Below are positions 21,632 to 34,100 of a DNA stretch of 64,000 bases, one piece after another. The notes below the pieces were generated by a model, which saw nothing but the letters and a program-made list of their open reading frames with translations, was not told the DNA's origin and made no database searches. Location of the stretch: the NCBI GenBank assembly GCA_016858145.1, contig JAEHOE010000090.1:248001-312000 (forward strand). The letters are read 5' to 3'. Source of the stretch: Edaphochlamys debaryana (Eukaryota > Chlorophyta > Chlorophyceae > Chlamydomonadales). Each line of letters opens with the position of its first letter. The first letter of the stretch is position 1. The translations under genes and the position numbers were made by a program.

Positions 21632-24600
21632 ATGAAGTTCAACAAGTATCTGAGAGCAAACCAGGAGGAGTCATGGAAGGAGCACTACATCCATTACTCG
21701 GAGCTCAAGAAGCTGCTTTACAGTGTGCGCTTTTGTCGAGCATCTGCGGGCTCCCGCCCTTCCTCGCGAGCAGCTGACTGACCTACCAGGCAATCCCTCT
21801 GCATACATGCTACAGATCCTCGAGGAGGGTGCGCCGGTGTATGTGCCGACGGCACTGTCGCTGACCACCGGGCGGGGCCCCGACAGCAAGCCCACGCCCC
21901 AGGAGCGGTTCTTCATGTTTCTGGAGGCGGACGTGAAGCGCATCAACGACTTCACAACTGTGCGTCGCTGTGTGGTTGCAGAGGCGGGGCGGGGGGAGGG
22001 CAGGCGTGCACTGGCCGTGGAGGTCCTGCAGGGAGGAGGAGCTGGCGGTGGGTGTTGACTCGAGCCTTGCACCCGGAAAGCCGCATGGACCGCGAGGGGT
22101 GCCGCTGGACGCTGGCACGACTGCGGCTGGGCCTCATAAGCTTGGTTCCATGAAGAAGAGCATCGGCTCAGGGCCCTTCTCCTGACCCTTCCGGCCCCTC
22201 CACGCACACCCCGTGCGCCGCTGGCCCCCAAACTCCCGCCGCACCCCCCTTCCCTCCTCCCCGTTCCCCCCTCAACCCCCTTCGCCCCTCATCCCCCACC
22301 CCCCTCAACCCCCTTTCCCCCAACCCCTCACCACGCAACCGCACAGGAGGTGGCGGCCCAGCTCCGCGCGCAGCTGCGGGCGGTGGTCCTGGGCCTGGCG
22401 GGGGGCAGCCCCGCCTCGGCCTCCCCCCCCCCCCCGCAGCCGCCCGCGGACCTGGCGGACGCGGGGGTGCGGGGGCGCTGGCTGGCAGCGGCGCGGCGGC
22501 TGGGGGAGGAGTACCTGCGGTTGGAGAAGTGAGGGGGAGGGAGGGGGCTGGGGGAGAGGACGGGGTGGCAGGGGGGAGGGTTTGAGGTGTCAGGGGGAGG
22601 AAAAGGAGAGAGCAGGGTGGGAGCAGGATGCACGTGGGGCTGGGGGAGATGCCTTGGGGCTTTTGTCCGGAGTCTGGAGGGGTAGGGCGGTCCAGGGAGC
22701 TTGAGGGACCAAGAGAGGATGCGGCAAGCGGGTTCCGGGAGCGTCGGCAGTCCGAGGCTAGGCCCAGGCGTTTACCCGAAGTGTCGTCAGCACCCCAGCC
22801 TCCGAGGCCTCATCACTCACTTAACCCGCCCCCTTCCTTCCCCCTCCCCTCCCCTACCCTCCCCCCCAAAGGTACGTCAACATCAACTACACGGGTCTGC
22901 AGAAGATCCTGAAGAAGCACGACAAGCTCATCCCCACAGCGCCCTGCTGGCACTTCTACAAGGCGTGTGGGGGGCGAGGGGTGGGGGGTGGGGGTGGAGC
23001 GGGTGGTTGGTTGGGGTGGTTGGGTGTTAGGAGGGGCAGAGGAGAAGGGACAGGGGAGTTGGCTCGTCGGCAGGGCAGGAGTGGGGAAGGGAGGGTGGGC
23101 CCGCGGAGCAGGAACGATGCGTTGTGAGGGGGGCTGGGCGCATCTGTCCTAAGGGTGAGCGCTACCCCTGGGGGCTCCTCGACAACGCCCTGCCCCCCCT
23201 CCCCCCCCCCTGCCCCCCCCCTCCCTGCCCCCCCCCCTCAGGTCTTCATCAACCGGCAGCCCTGGGTGCGGGGGGAGCACCACGACATCCAGGTGACCGG
23301 AAGGGGAGGAGGGGGGTTGATGGAGACGAAGGGGTGGGGGAAGTTGGGTCAAGCAGAGGCATGTGTACCAGGGCGGTGTGGGTTGGGCTGGAATGGAGCA
23401 CCACGGCATACAGGCGAACGCCGGGGGAGGGACGGGTATGGGAGGTCAATATCGGGTAGGGGCGGTAGGTGCAGCAGAGTCGGTGGGGGATGTGGGCTGC
23501 ACGGCGCAGTGGATGTAGGGGAAGGCGTGGCGGGGCTGGCGACGTATCATAGCCCGTTCGAAAGCCCTCTGCCTCCTTGTACCTCAATCCCTTCCCCAAT
23601 CCGCCCGCAGGTGACCCTCTCCCGCATCTTCTCGCAGCTCCACTCGGCCGCAGTCGCCTTCGGGGGCCCCGCCGCCGCGGCCCCGGGGGCCGCGGGGGGC
23701 CCCTCCACCTCGGCCTCCTCCTCCTCCGCAGGAGCCGTCGCCGGTACCGGGTCTGTGGCCCCGGGGCTGCCCGGGCGGCCCAGCGGCCTCCTGGCCATGG
23801 GGGGTTCACACAAGGTGGGGCTCCGGGGGCAGGGCAGAGGTCTGTAACTCGGGCCTGGGGGAAGGGCGGGGTGGGGTAGGGCGGCCGTCCGGATGCTTCA
23901 GGGATGCCGTGTGGAGGTCGACAAGGCGGGGCTCCCGGGCCTGGGGGCAGCAGGGCGGGGTGGGGTGGGGTGGGGTGGGGTGGGGTGGGGTGGGGTGGGG
24001 TGGGATAGGGCGGCTGTGGGGCCTCAGTCACGTCGTCCGCGGTGGGCGCCGGGGTGCGTTGCCCGGATGCCAAAGGGAGGCCATGGGGGGTCTCGGACCA
24101 GGTGGGGCTCCGGGGGGCCAGGGCTGGGCTAGGGTGGTGGCGTGGCGGTGTATTCGGCGGGAGGGAAGAAGGGCTCGGGGACAGGCGACGCGACCCGCCG
24201 CCCCATGCGTATTGCAGAGCAGCTGGCCCCGCCCTCCTCGGGAACCCAAGTGCTTCCCTTCATCCCTTTCCTCTCCCCCCCCCCAGGACTACACCAAGAG
24301 CACCTACTGGGTGAAGCCGGACGACGCAGCGCGGGTGGGGGCAGGGGGGGCGAGGGGAGGGGAGGGGGGAGGGGACGGGGCATGCAGGGCAGCGGGTCAG
24401 GCAGGCAGGGGGACGGGCATGGGGACTTGCAACCTCTGCTGGACGCGGGGTTAGGAGTCGCGAGGGCCTTCCCCTTCCCCCCTCCCTCCTTCCCCTGCCC
24501 TTCACCCCTGTCCCCCCTGCCCCTTGCCTACCCCCCTGTCAGGTCAAGCACGTGCTCATGCAGCACCTGGTCCTGCTGCCGGCCCCCACCAACGCCTCCG

Positions 24601-27600
24601 CCGCGCCGCCCTCCTCCTCGGCCGCCGGCGCCGCGGCGCTGTGGGCCGAGCTGGACACGGAATCACGTGACCTGGTCAACACCATATTCCTGGACAACCC
24701 CTCCCTGGAGCTGTACCACACGCTGCTGTACGGCAGGTACGGCATATGATGTCGTACGGCATGGGGTCGAGAAGTGGCTGCGGGGTTTGCGGTTTTCGCG
24801 GTGCAGCGGCGAAAGGGGCGTGGTTAAGCTAGGAGGAGATCGCAATTGGATGAGGCGGGTTTCTGCGCGCAACGGCAGACATCCCTCTCTTCGCCCCCAG
24901 GCCGTACACCACGACCCTTCAGCTTCGCTGGTACGGCAGCCGCATCCCCGACACCGTGCAGGTGCTACGGCAGGTGCACGTGGAGGGGTGGCGGCCGGAG
25001 GAGTGTACGGAGGACTCGTTCCCCATCCAAGAGACGCGGGTGGGTGGGGGCCGTGGTGGGGTGGGGGGGGGCCATGGGGCCCGGGGGCTCTGGCGGTGCA
25101 CGAAGGGGAACACCAAGCCCCCTCGGGGGGCCCAAGGGCAGCCGAGCGCCTCACAGCATGGTGAAGGAGAAAGCAGCGGGTGTGGAGATGGGCGCTCGTG
25201 ACATAGCCCCCTCCCCCTCCCACGCATGTTGACAAAGGCTCGCATCCCGCGTTACCATTTCCCCTCCCCCCTGTCAGGTTGCTTGCGCCTAACGCCCCAT
25301 GGCTCTCCCCCCTCCTCCCTCAACCGGTCTCCGGCCCCCCCCTGTCAGGTCGCTGACTTCCTGAACGGCCGCTGGACCTGGGCCGATGCGCGCAAGCTGC
25401 TGATGCCGGGGGACGGCGAGCGGGCGGCGGCGCAGCAGCGGCGGCTGGCCAAGGAGGACCGCCGGGCCAGCAGGCATCAGGCGGCGCTGGGGCAGGTGGG
25501 GAGGCGGAGGGGGGGGGGAAGGGCGTGGTGATCTTTGACGAGTTAGAGATTGCATAGACCAGGTGGCATGAGGGCGTGGTGGACGGTGGGGGTTAAAAGA
25601 GGGCGGTGCCGCTGCGGCCGTGTGGGGGCGGCCAGCCCGGTAGGCACCAGGCGGCGCTGGGGCGGGTGCGGAGGCTGGGTCGGAACAAGGGTTGTGGATG
25701 AACACGTGCGCTGGAGATCCGCCAGATCCCATGTTTCTGGATCGAGGGCCAGAATCCACGAGCTTGGATTGAGGGCGTCCATCCATCCATCCATCCCCTC
25801 CGTTCAGTCGCGATTCCCAACCCAACTTGCCTCGTTACGCAGTCCAAACAAGCGCCTCTACCTTTTTTTCGCTTTGGTCTCGCCCCTTGACCGCGCATAC
25901 ACCCTACCCCCTCCGGCGCGATCCCGCTCAGCAACACACACACACACCCCTCCCCTCCCCCACAGTCGCCCCAATCCATGATCGTCCGCGGCGCCTACGG
26001 AGGAGCCAGCAGCGGCGGCGGCGGGGGGGCCGGCGGCGGCGGCAGCGGCGGTGTGGCCGGTCTGACCTCCAGTGCCTCGGCCCCGCCGGAGGACCCTGAG
26101 CGTCTGGCACAGGTGGGGGGGGGGAGTGACGGGGGCTTGGTGGGTGGCGGGGTGGCGTAGCGCAGGGGGGGTGGCGGGGTGGGTGGCGGTGCGGGGGAGA
26201 CCGGCGCAGGTGGGAGCAGAGGTGCGGGCGCTCGAGTTACTGGGGCTTCCGCTGAAACGGGGAGGCCTTTCTACTGTGGGAGGCTTGACGGGGCGTGTCG
26301 CGTCGTGGTCGCCCCTCGCACACCCTCCTTGCCTTCTGCGCGTTTAGCGTTTGCTGATGAATGCTCTTCCCCGACCTCTCCCTCTCTCGCGTGATTGACC
26401 CCCCCCCTCCCAGGAGTACCAGCTGTTCAAGACCTTCACCGAGGTGGCCCGCCTGGTGGAGAGCAAGGGGCTGCAGCCCATGGTGCAGGTGGGGGGGGGA
26501 GCAAGAGGGGGGGAGGCAAGAGAGGGGGAGGCAAGAGAGGGGGAGGCAAGAGGGGGGGAGGCAAGAGGGGGGGAGGCAAGAGGGGGGGAGGCAAGAGGGG
26601 GGAGGCAAGAGGGGGGGAGGCAAGAGGGGGGGAGGCAAGAGGGGGGAGGCAAGAAGGGGTGCAGGCAAGAGGGGGGCAGGGGTTGAAAGAGACATGCATG
26701 GGCTCGGGCTTCTGGGGCTCTAGGTGCCATGTGCCTGGGTGCCCAGGTGTGTCCCAACCCGTCCGCCCCTCCCCCCTGCCCCCCAGGTCCGGTTCCGGCA
26801 GACCGGCTGGCGGGAGGCGGGCAACGAGGGGGGGCTCACCATGGTCATGGAGGAGGAGGCGCAGGTGGGGGAATGATGGGAGGAGGGGGAGGGGGAGAAG
26901 GGGGAGGGGGGATGGGCACGTGGGTATGGCACGCAGGGCGGGTTTAGGCGGGCCAGCAGGCAACGAGAGACTTGGGTCTCACCAAGCTGTGGCGGAGGAG
27001 GCACGGGCAAGGGCAGGGTCAGGAGTGTGTGGGCGTGGCCAAGGGGGTGCCTCACTCTGCTCTTTGAGGAGGAGGCACGGGTGGGGGCTGTGGCCGGTGG
27101 CGGAGGAGTGTGTGCAGGGAGACAGACCGGGGACTCCGCAAGCGGGGGCAGTCGGGCAGCTCGCCGGGTTGAGGCACGGGCACGGGTGGGGTCGGGAGGT
27201 GTGCTGGTAGTGGTGTGCAGAGGGAGACCGCCGGGCCGTCGGGCAGCCCGACCGGGTCGGACCGTGGATGACCTGCGGCGAATCGCGTCGGCCCGTGTCG
27301 CACTGCCGTACAGATGCTCCTGGAGTACGCGTACGACACGGGCGTACGGCTGTCGCACGGGCTGTGGCGCCAGGAGCACCCCGCGGATGCCATCGAGTTT
27401 CCGTACGCCACGCTCAAGGTGGGAAGGGGGCGGTATGCGAGTGCGTCAGGGGGCGATAGAGACTGAGGGCAGGGGGAGAGCGGAGCCGAATGGCGGATAG
27501 GGTTGCGTCGCCCGCGGCAGTGAGGGTAGGGGAAAGTAGGGGAGGGCTGGGGAAAAGGATCTGCAGGTTTGGCGCGGGTGCTGCCGTACAGTCCGCTGGT

Positions 27601-30600
27601 TGTACATCTGCAGCTCCAACCAACCCCCAACCACCCGCCTGCCCCCCGCCAACCAACCGCCAGATCCACTACCCCTCCACCTATGAGGAGGAGCTGCCCC
27701 CCTGGATGGGGGAGCTGCTGGACTCGGGGCTGCTGAGGCCGGTGAGGGGGGGGAGGGGGGTGATCTTTGACGAGGTAGACGAATTAGAGACTGGAGGGCC
27801 AGAAAAGTTTGGCGGCAGCCAGCGAGCTCGATGAGCACCGAGGTCTGGAGCGAAAGGTCCGGCGAGCTCCAGCAGCGCTCCAGCGGTGGCTATTCTGAAG
27901 AGGGGCGTGGGCGATGGGAAACGGCGGCCGATGCGCCCGATGAAGTACGGCGGCCGCTGGTCTCCCGCTCACCCATGCAACCCCTCTCCTATCCCGCTGC
28001 CCTCCCTGTCCGCTCCCCCTCTTCCCTATCCCTCCCCCTCCCCCTCCCCCCCCCCTGCCCCCAGATGGACGACTTCTCCAAGTTCCTGCACGCCTGCGCG
28101 GGGCTGCTGCCGGACCTGGTGCGCGCGGTGCCGCAGTGGGTGGACGACGAGGCGGTGCAGAAGAGCCTGTACGCCAACGTGGCGGCCAACGAGGACCTGC
28201 AGGTAGCTGGGGGGGGGGGGGGGATGGGGATGGGGGAGGGGGGAGGCAGGCAAGGGGGGAGGCAGGCAAGGGCGGGGGGAGGGAAGGAGGCGAACGCATT
28301 CGTCTGCTTTAACCCACCCCACCCCACCCCACCTCACTCCTTTATCTCCTCCCCGTAGGCCCTGCTGCGGGCGGGTCACAACGTGGTGGCGGAGCTGGAG
28401 GAGGGCGTGCTGGACCAGGCGGCGCACGAGCAGCGGCAGGCGGCGGCGGGGGCAGGGGGGTCGCGGCGGCGGGGGCAGCAGCAGGGGGGGACAGGGGCGG
28501 GGGGGGGGGAGCGGCAAGCCCCCGCTCAGCCGAGCGGGGTCCAAGGCCGCTGGGGCCCGCTCGGGGGCTGCCGCCGGAGGCGCAGGCGAGGGCGGCAGCG
28601 GCAGCGCCGGGGCCCCGACCAGCCGCTCGCTCTCCATGCCCGCCGGCGTTGGATCTGGATCTGGATCTGGATCTGGGACGGGGGGAGGAGGAAGCAGGGG
28701 CTGGTTCAGCTTGCTGTTTGGCCGCTCGGGATCCTCCGCCCGCGCCGACCCAGCCGACTTCGACGCCCACCAACCCCTCCTCACCTCTGGGAAACCCAAC
28801 GGCAGTACTGGGCCCGCGGGCTCAGGCCCAGGCCCAAGCAGGCCCGGGCGGACGCCAACCGCTTCGTCCGGGACCGGCGGAGGGGCCGGGCCCTTGGGCT
28901 CCGCTGAGCGCTCTTCCGGCGCCGGGGCCGCGCCTGGTGGGGAGGCGGGGCCCGGGGCGGGCCCGGGGGGGCCCAAGGCCCCGGAGGAGGGCGATGGCGA
29001 GAGCCCCGTCATCCCGTTGCTCCACAACCTGCAGCGGAACGTGTCGGGGCGGCTTGGGGGCGCTGCGGAGGCGGCGGGGGGCGCGGGCGGGCGGGGGTGG
29101 CAGGCCAAGCTGCTGCAGCGGCAGGCCCTGCAGGTGTGTGGGGGTGCGGGGTGCGGGGCGACGAGGGGTGGGGCGGGGGGCCATGGAAGGGCGAGAGCTG
29201 ATGCATGGATGAGGGATCAGTGTAGTCTGTCTGTTGGCCTGTCATCCTCATCCCTTCCCCCCCTAGCCTACCCCCCTAGCCTACCCCCCCCTTGCCTTCC
29301 CCCCCCAGGGCCGTGCCTACCAGCCCCAGCTCATGTTCGTGGACCCCACACAGGTGGAAGGGGCGGGGGGGAGGGGAAGGGGGGGAAAAGGGGGGGGTGG
29401 GCAGGCAGGCAGGATGAGACAGCAGGGTGAGGAGGCCACCAGCAGAACCATGCATCGCTCGCTGTCACTGTCATTCGTCCCGCGCATACAATTCCGGCCT
29501 TCCAACCGCCAACCGCCAACCCCCAACCCCCAGTTCCTCCGCAACGAGCGCATCTTCCTCATGTGGCTCCGCACCGCCATCACCGTGGGGGGCATCGCCA
29601 CGGGTGAGGGGGCCCGGGGGGAAGGGGGGGAGGACCGGACTGAGGGGAGCTGACAGGCTTGCGGGATGGGACGTGCAAGTCCTCGAAGGGCTGGTTGCTG
29701 ACCCCTCCCCCCATCCCCCGGTCCCCTGCTGCAGCCATGCTGGGCTTCGCCGCCAGCGCCCGCACCGACCCCCATGAGCGCCCCACCATCCACATCTCGG
29801 GTAGGCAGCCGGGGGTACCATTCGCTCATCCTCCCAGCTGTGTTTCCTTGGGTGGCTCTGACGAGGGGCCAGCGGCCTCTCCATCCCGCCAGGGCACCCC
29901 TGATCAATCCTATCCCCCCCCCCCGCCCATGCCGCCCCATCGGCGACCCGCCAGGGTAACCCTCGTCACCTCTACCCCCCCGCCCCCTTCACCCCCTCTC
30001 TTTCCTTCACCCTCCCCCCCCTGCCCCCCCCCTCCCTCCCCCCCCAGAGACCACGGCCTTCGTGCTCCTGCTGGTGGCCATCGCCATGGGGGGCTACGGG
30101 CTGGGGGCCTTCGTGTGGCGGTCCACACGCTTCTACGAGCTGCACCCGGGGAGGTGAGGGGGGGGGTGCTGGGGGGGCAGAGGGGGCGCGGGGGGGGAGG
30201 AGTGTGAGGGGAGGGGTGTTAGCGCAGAGGGGGAGGTGGGCCGGGTGTAGAGCTTGGCAGAGGGCTTCCCCGGATCAGCCGCGATGCCTCGTTGCTGCAC
30301 TAGTCGCATGGCATTGAACCTCCCCGATCCCTTCCCCCCTTCTTCCTCCCTCCCCCTGTCCCCAGGTTTGACGACACCACGGGTGCTCTGGCCATGACCG
30401 CCCTCGTGACCCTGGCCCTGTTTGGGCTCATGGTCGCAAACATGGCGGATCTGATGGAGGTGCTGGGGGGCGACACTGGGGGAGGGGGGGATGGAGGAGG
30501 GGGGGGCGGGCCACCGCCTGCGGTTGGGGGGTGGGGCGCCGGCGGGCAAGGAGGGGAGGGCGAGGGGGCGGAGGTGGGGGTGGAGCGGGCGGCGCGCGCG

Positions 30601-30642
30601 CTGGCGGGGTGGCTGGGGAGGCCGGGGGGTGGCGGGTTGTAG
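21632..30642 (+). CDS. VTC-family protein: SPX, VTC polymerase-like and DUF202 membrane domains
   Basis: About 22 exons: 21632-21722 (or 21724), 21790 (or 21816)-21959, 22347-22528, 22872-22962, 23242-23292, 23611-23814, 24287-24334, 24543-24736, 24901-25039, 25349-25495, 25966-26112, 26414-26488, 26787-26864, 27314-27418, 27664-27741, 28065-28202, 28359-29133, 29309-29353, 29534-29603, 29735-29800, 30048-30153, 30366-30642. The SPX domain starts MKFNKYLRANQEESWKEHY and has the basic inositol-pyrophosphate helix YTGLQKILKKHDKL. The triphosphate-tunnel region has STYWVKPDD, LQLRWYGSR, FPYATLK and DDFSKFLHA. The C-terminus has RNERIFLMWLR and three membrane helices. VTC complexes make and translocate polyphosphate into acidocalcisomes or vacuoles. 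Several catalytic residues of yeast Vtc4 are replaced, so this may be a regulatory, Vtc2/3-like subunit. Exon 17 changes reading frame once inside a G-rich stretch near 28480-28510. Confidence 0.85.
23957..24003. repeat. GGGGT pentamer array in a VTC intron
   Basis: About nine tandem GGGGT units. The strand is strongly G-rich and could form G-quadruplexes. Confidence 0.9.
25778..25796. repeat. CCAT tetranucleotide microsatellite
   Basis: Four to five tandem CCAT units in a VTC intron. Confidence 0.85.
26495..26668. repeat. 15-base minisatellite GAGGCAAGAGGGGGG
   Basis: About eleven copies, 14-16 bases each, start a few bases after the donor of a VTC intron. The purine/pyrimidine strand bias is complete. 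Variants with AGAGG in place of GGGGG are mixed with the main unit. Confidence 0.95.
28648..28678 (+). repeat. GGATCT hexamer repeat coding Gly-Ser
   Basis: Four to five GGATCT units inside VTC exon 17 encode a Gly-Ser linker between the polymerase-like domain and the membrane domain. Confidence 0.85.
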
Positions 30643-31108
30643 GTGTGCGGTGTGGATGCGGTGTTGCGAGGGGCTGCGGGAGTGGGGGCGGCCAGCGGCG
30701 GGTGTGAGCGCAAAGCACGCTGAGGCGGGTTGGGCAGGGTGGGCACGCACCGCCGGGGTCGGTTAAGGCTGCACTTCGTACACGGGGTAGCTGCGTGCGC
30801 CGCAGCGTGCGCTGTCTGATGTCGTGGTTGGGGCCCTGTGCCTCGGAGCTTCTTGGCTTGTAACGTGAGGTCGATCTGGTCGAGCGCGCGACTGGTCGGG
30901 CGGAGCCCGTCCTCCGGGCCAAGTCCGCACGCTCGGGCCCGCTTCGGTTGTCAAAGGCCAGACAATCTTTTGCTTGCTATTTTCTTGAAAGCTGTAGACT
31001 CGTAGCTTGGAGGCCCGGGTTGGGACAAGCTGCGCAACATGCGGTCTGTCAGTGTGGCGCCAACACGGCTCAAAGCCCTGCTGTAGTTGCCCTTACAGCT
31101 ACAGCACC
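30643..31108. other. VTC 3' region and ABCA upstream region
   Basis: Contains the VTC 3' UTR with a TGTAA and the ABCA 5' region. No other feature was recognised. Confidence 0.5.
30859..30863 (+). promoter_or_regulatory. Candidate poly(A) signal TGTAA
   Basis: Lies 217 bases after the VTC stop codon and matches the algal polyadenylation pentamer. Confidence 0.55.
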
Positions 31109-34100
31109 ATGACCACCGCAAAGGTGCTGGCGACCGCGGCCTGCTTGCTGCGGGCCAAGCTGCGGAGGCGACCCATCCTCGTCGCGGAGCTCGTCGTGCC
31201 CTCTCTGATCATGTGCGGAGCGCACAGGCGACTGAAGGATGCTACCTAGTGACCAGATGCGTTGCAATCAAGTGCTTGACTGAACCCGCATCCCGGAACC
31301 GTTTGCTGCCCTAGGCTTATCACGTTCGTCCTTGGCTGGTCCATTTCGACGATCGATCGGTTCCAGGTGCGGGCAGAGGCGGGGTGGGGAGCCCCAGGAG
31401 GTCGGTCCTTCACCCCTCACGTGCGGGTGGGCTCCAACCTGGCCAGGTGATAGGACTGTGTCTGTAGCCTGCTTCCCTCAACTCTTGCCCCCGCACGGGG
31501 TCCTGGTCTCGGACTATCAAGGCATACAAGAGCTGCAGTCCTCAGGCCTGTCCCGGTTTCCTGGCCGTGCGACGGACCGAGGGCAGCAGGCCTTCCCTTG
31601 ACCGGGTGCCTACCCCAGCTGGGCGCTGCTGGCTCCGCAAACCCAATGCTACCATCCCAGAGGCCTTACAAAGCCTCACTAACCGCACATCAGCACCCCA
31701 ACCACTGCACGCCAGCCTCCAACCTCCCTCATGCCTGCTCAGCGCAACCGCCCTCTCCCGCTCCCCTCCTCGCCCCTCCTCTCCCCACCCTCCCCCGCCC
31801 GGCCCAGATGAGCGTCCACGCCGACGAAACGCACAGCATGCTCCGCACTCAGGGGGCGCTGCTGCGCAACTACGCGCAGTGGGACGGCATCGCCGACTGC
31901 CTACAGCCGCTAGCGAAGGAGATGGACGCGCAGCTGGCCAAGCGGGCCGCGGAGGAGGACGAGGAGCGCTTGCGGCAGTGGAAGCGCGCGGAGAGGCAGA
32001 AGCGGGCGGCGGAGCGAGCGGCGGAGAAGCGAGCGGGGGAGCGGGGGGCAGCGGCGGAGCGGGAGCGGGGTCTAGGTCAAACAGGATCGGACACAGCAGG
32101 AGGGCTGGAGGCGCAGCAGTCCGGCAGCTCTTGGGTAGGGCCCGGCCTGGGCGGCGGCGCGGCGGCAGCAGTGCCTGGCGCATCCGCTGGGAGGTCCTTG
32201 AGCCAGGGAGTGCAGGGCCAGGAGCTGGGGGAGCAGGTGGGCGAGATGCAGGGGCAGGAGCTCCGACCCACATCGGGCCCCGACCCACATCACGGGGAGG
32301 GCGAGGAGGGCGAAGGCGATCACCTCAGCCTGGACAGCCTGGCAGACGGCGACCCTACCGTCCCTTCCGGGCTCGGAAGCACGGTCCCGGGCCGGGCCCT
32401 TCAGGGCCTGCTGGACCAGGCGGGCCTGAGCTGGGCCTCCTTCCGCCGCCGACCCGACTTCAACTCCTCCGTGACCCCCAGCGTGGCCGCTGGCCGCCAC
32501 CTGGCCATGGCCCTGCTCGAGGCCGTGCGGGCGCCCGCGGCGGCTGCGGGGCTGGACACGTGCGAGTGGGGCAAGGTGGGGTTCCGACTGATGGGACCCA
32601 CGCTCTGGAACCTGTGGAGCAACCTCATGGGGTGAGCGGGGAGGAGCGGGGGGGGGGATGGGGGGGAGAGTGTATGGGTGAGAGGGTCAGACGTAGCAGG
32701 AGGGGGGGTCGGCAGGGGTAGGCTGGGGTCAGAGCGGGAAGGGCGAGAGCTGAGGCGAGGATTGGACGGCGCACACGGGTGACATGAACACACTCCCTGG
32801 CGCTTCCCTCGCTGGCCAGGCCCGCGCCGCTGTTCACCTTTGATGAGTACGTGCTGTCCACCGCCCTGCTCAACGCATCCACCAGCGCCCTGGGGAGCGA
32901 GAACTCCCTCAAGGTGGGTCGCGGGTCCCTTGGTCCGGGAGCTGCGTGGGGGCTGGCTGGGGTGTGGTGCGGCGGGCTTTACACATGTCCACCAGTCCCG
33001 CTACCCGTAAGTGGTGAGGTGCAGCACACTGGACGACCAACCAGGCCCATCTCCTGACGCCCTGTTCCGCCCACACGGTACCTCCATGGCCCCCATCCCG
33101 TCCCTCCCCACCCCCCAGCACGTGCTCCACATGCTCATGCCCACCACCCCCCTGGACTGCATGCGCCCGGGCTACCTGGCGCTGGTGCCGGACACGGAGC
33201 AGGTGGGGGCGCATGAAAGGGTGTATGCTTTGGGCCACCTTGCGTGGACAACTTCATTCTGACCCCCTGACATGCTCAGCACCCGGTCCATGTTCCTGTT
33301 TTTTCCCGCAACAACCCCAATAGGTCCGCGCCTTTGCGGCCCACATGTCCGACACAACCCACTACTTCGACGACGTCTTCCTCGGGGTGTTCAACTCTTC
33401 TGACGACGCGCTGGAAGCAGCCGCCGCCGCCACTGGCCCCGCGCCCTCGGCGGGCATCGCCTGGGGTGGCAGCGCCGCCACGGGCCGGCGGCGCTGGCGG
33501 CGGCGGGCGGCGGCGCAGCGTCCGCTTCCGCCGCCCAGCCGGCTGTGGGCGGTGGTGGAGTTCGCATCGGGCCCCGAGCCGGGCACTGCGGATGCGGCGG
33601 GGGCGGCCGAGTTCGCCATCCGAATGGATGCTCTCAACCTGCCCCGCACCTTCAACCGCTGGTCGCCGGTGGGTTTGGGGCCAAGCAAGGGGGAAGCAGG
33701 GAGCTAGGGCGCCGGGTTTGCCGCACGACCCTGCCGTTCTGGGCTGACTGGTTCAGGCCCAGGACTTGCGGAGGATATCTCTTCTCCTTGAGCCCACCGC
33801 ATCCTTGCGCCCCGTTGCCATGCAGGTCGAGTGCAAGACCTGTGAAGCCGACTATCTGCCGTACGCGGCCTCGGGCTTCCTCAGCCTGCAGGCGAGTGCC
33901 GGGGTTATGGCGGGGGGTGGTAGGGGTTCGCATGATGCCTGGATCTAGCGTGTACTCTCGCTGGGCGCCCGAATGCACCACCTTCACCCGCAGGCTTCGG
34001 TGAACGCCTATCTGCTCGGACCCGACCCCGCCGGGGGCCCACACGGGCCCAGCCAAGGCCCGCCGGACGACGAGCACTCGGAGGCCCACGCCTGGCTGCC

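Noticed and set aside
26436..26963. Repetitive open frames over the 15-base minisatellite
   Set aside because: The repeat unit is a multiple of three, so all frames stay open. It is intronic and shows no coding constraint.
28026..29108. 360-codon open frame opposite the VTC gene
   Set aside because: Antisense to well-supported VTC exons, with a Pro/Ala-rich composition expected of a GC-rich shadow frame.
31332..31601. Possible extra ABCA exon (PQLLPPHGVLVSDYQ)
   Set aside because: Exon 2 ending at 31366 joins exon 3 at 31808 in phase, so no exon is needed. The segment has only weak resemblance to an ABCA loop.
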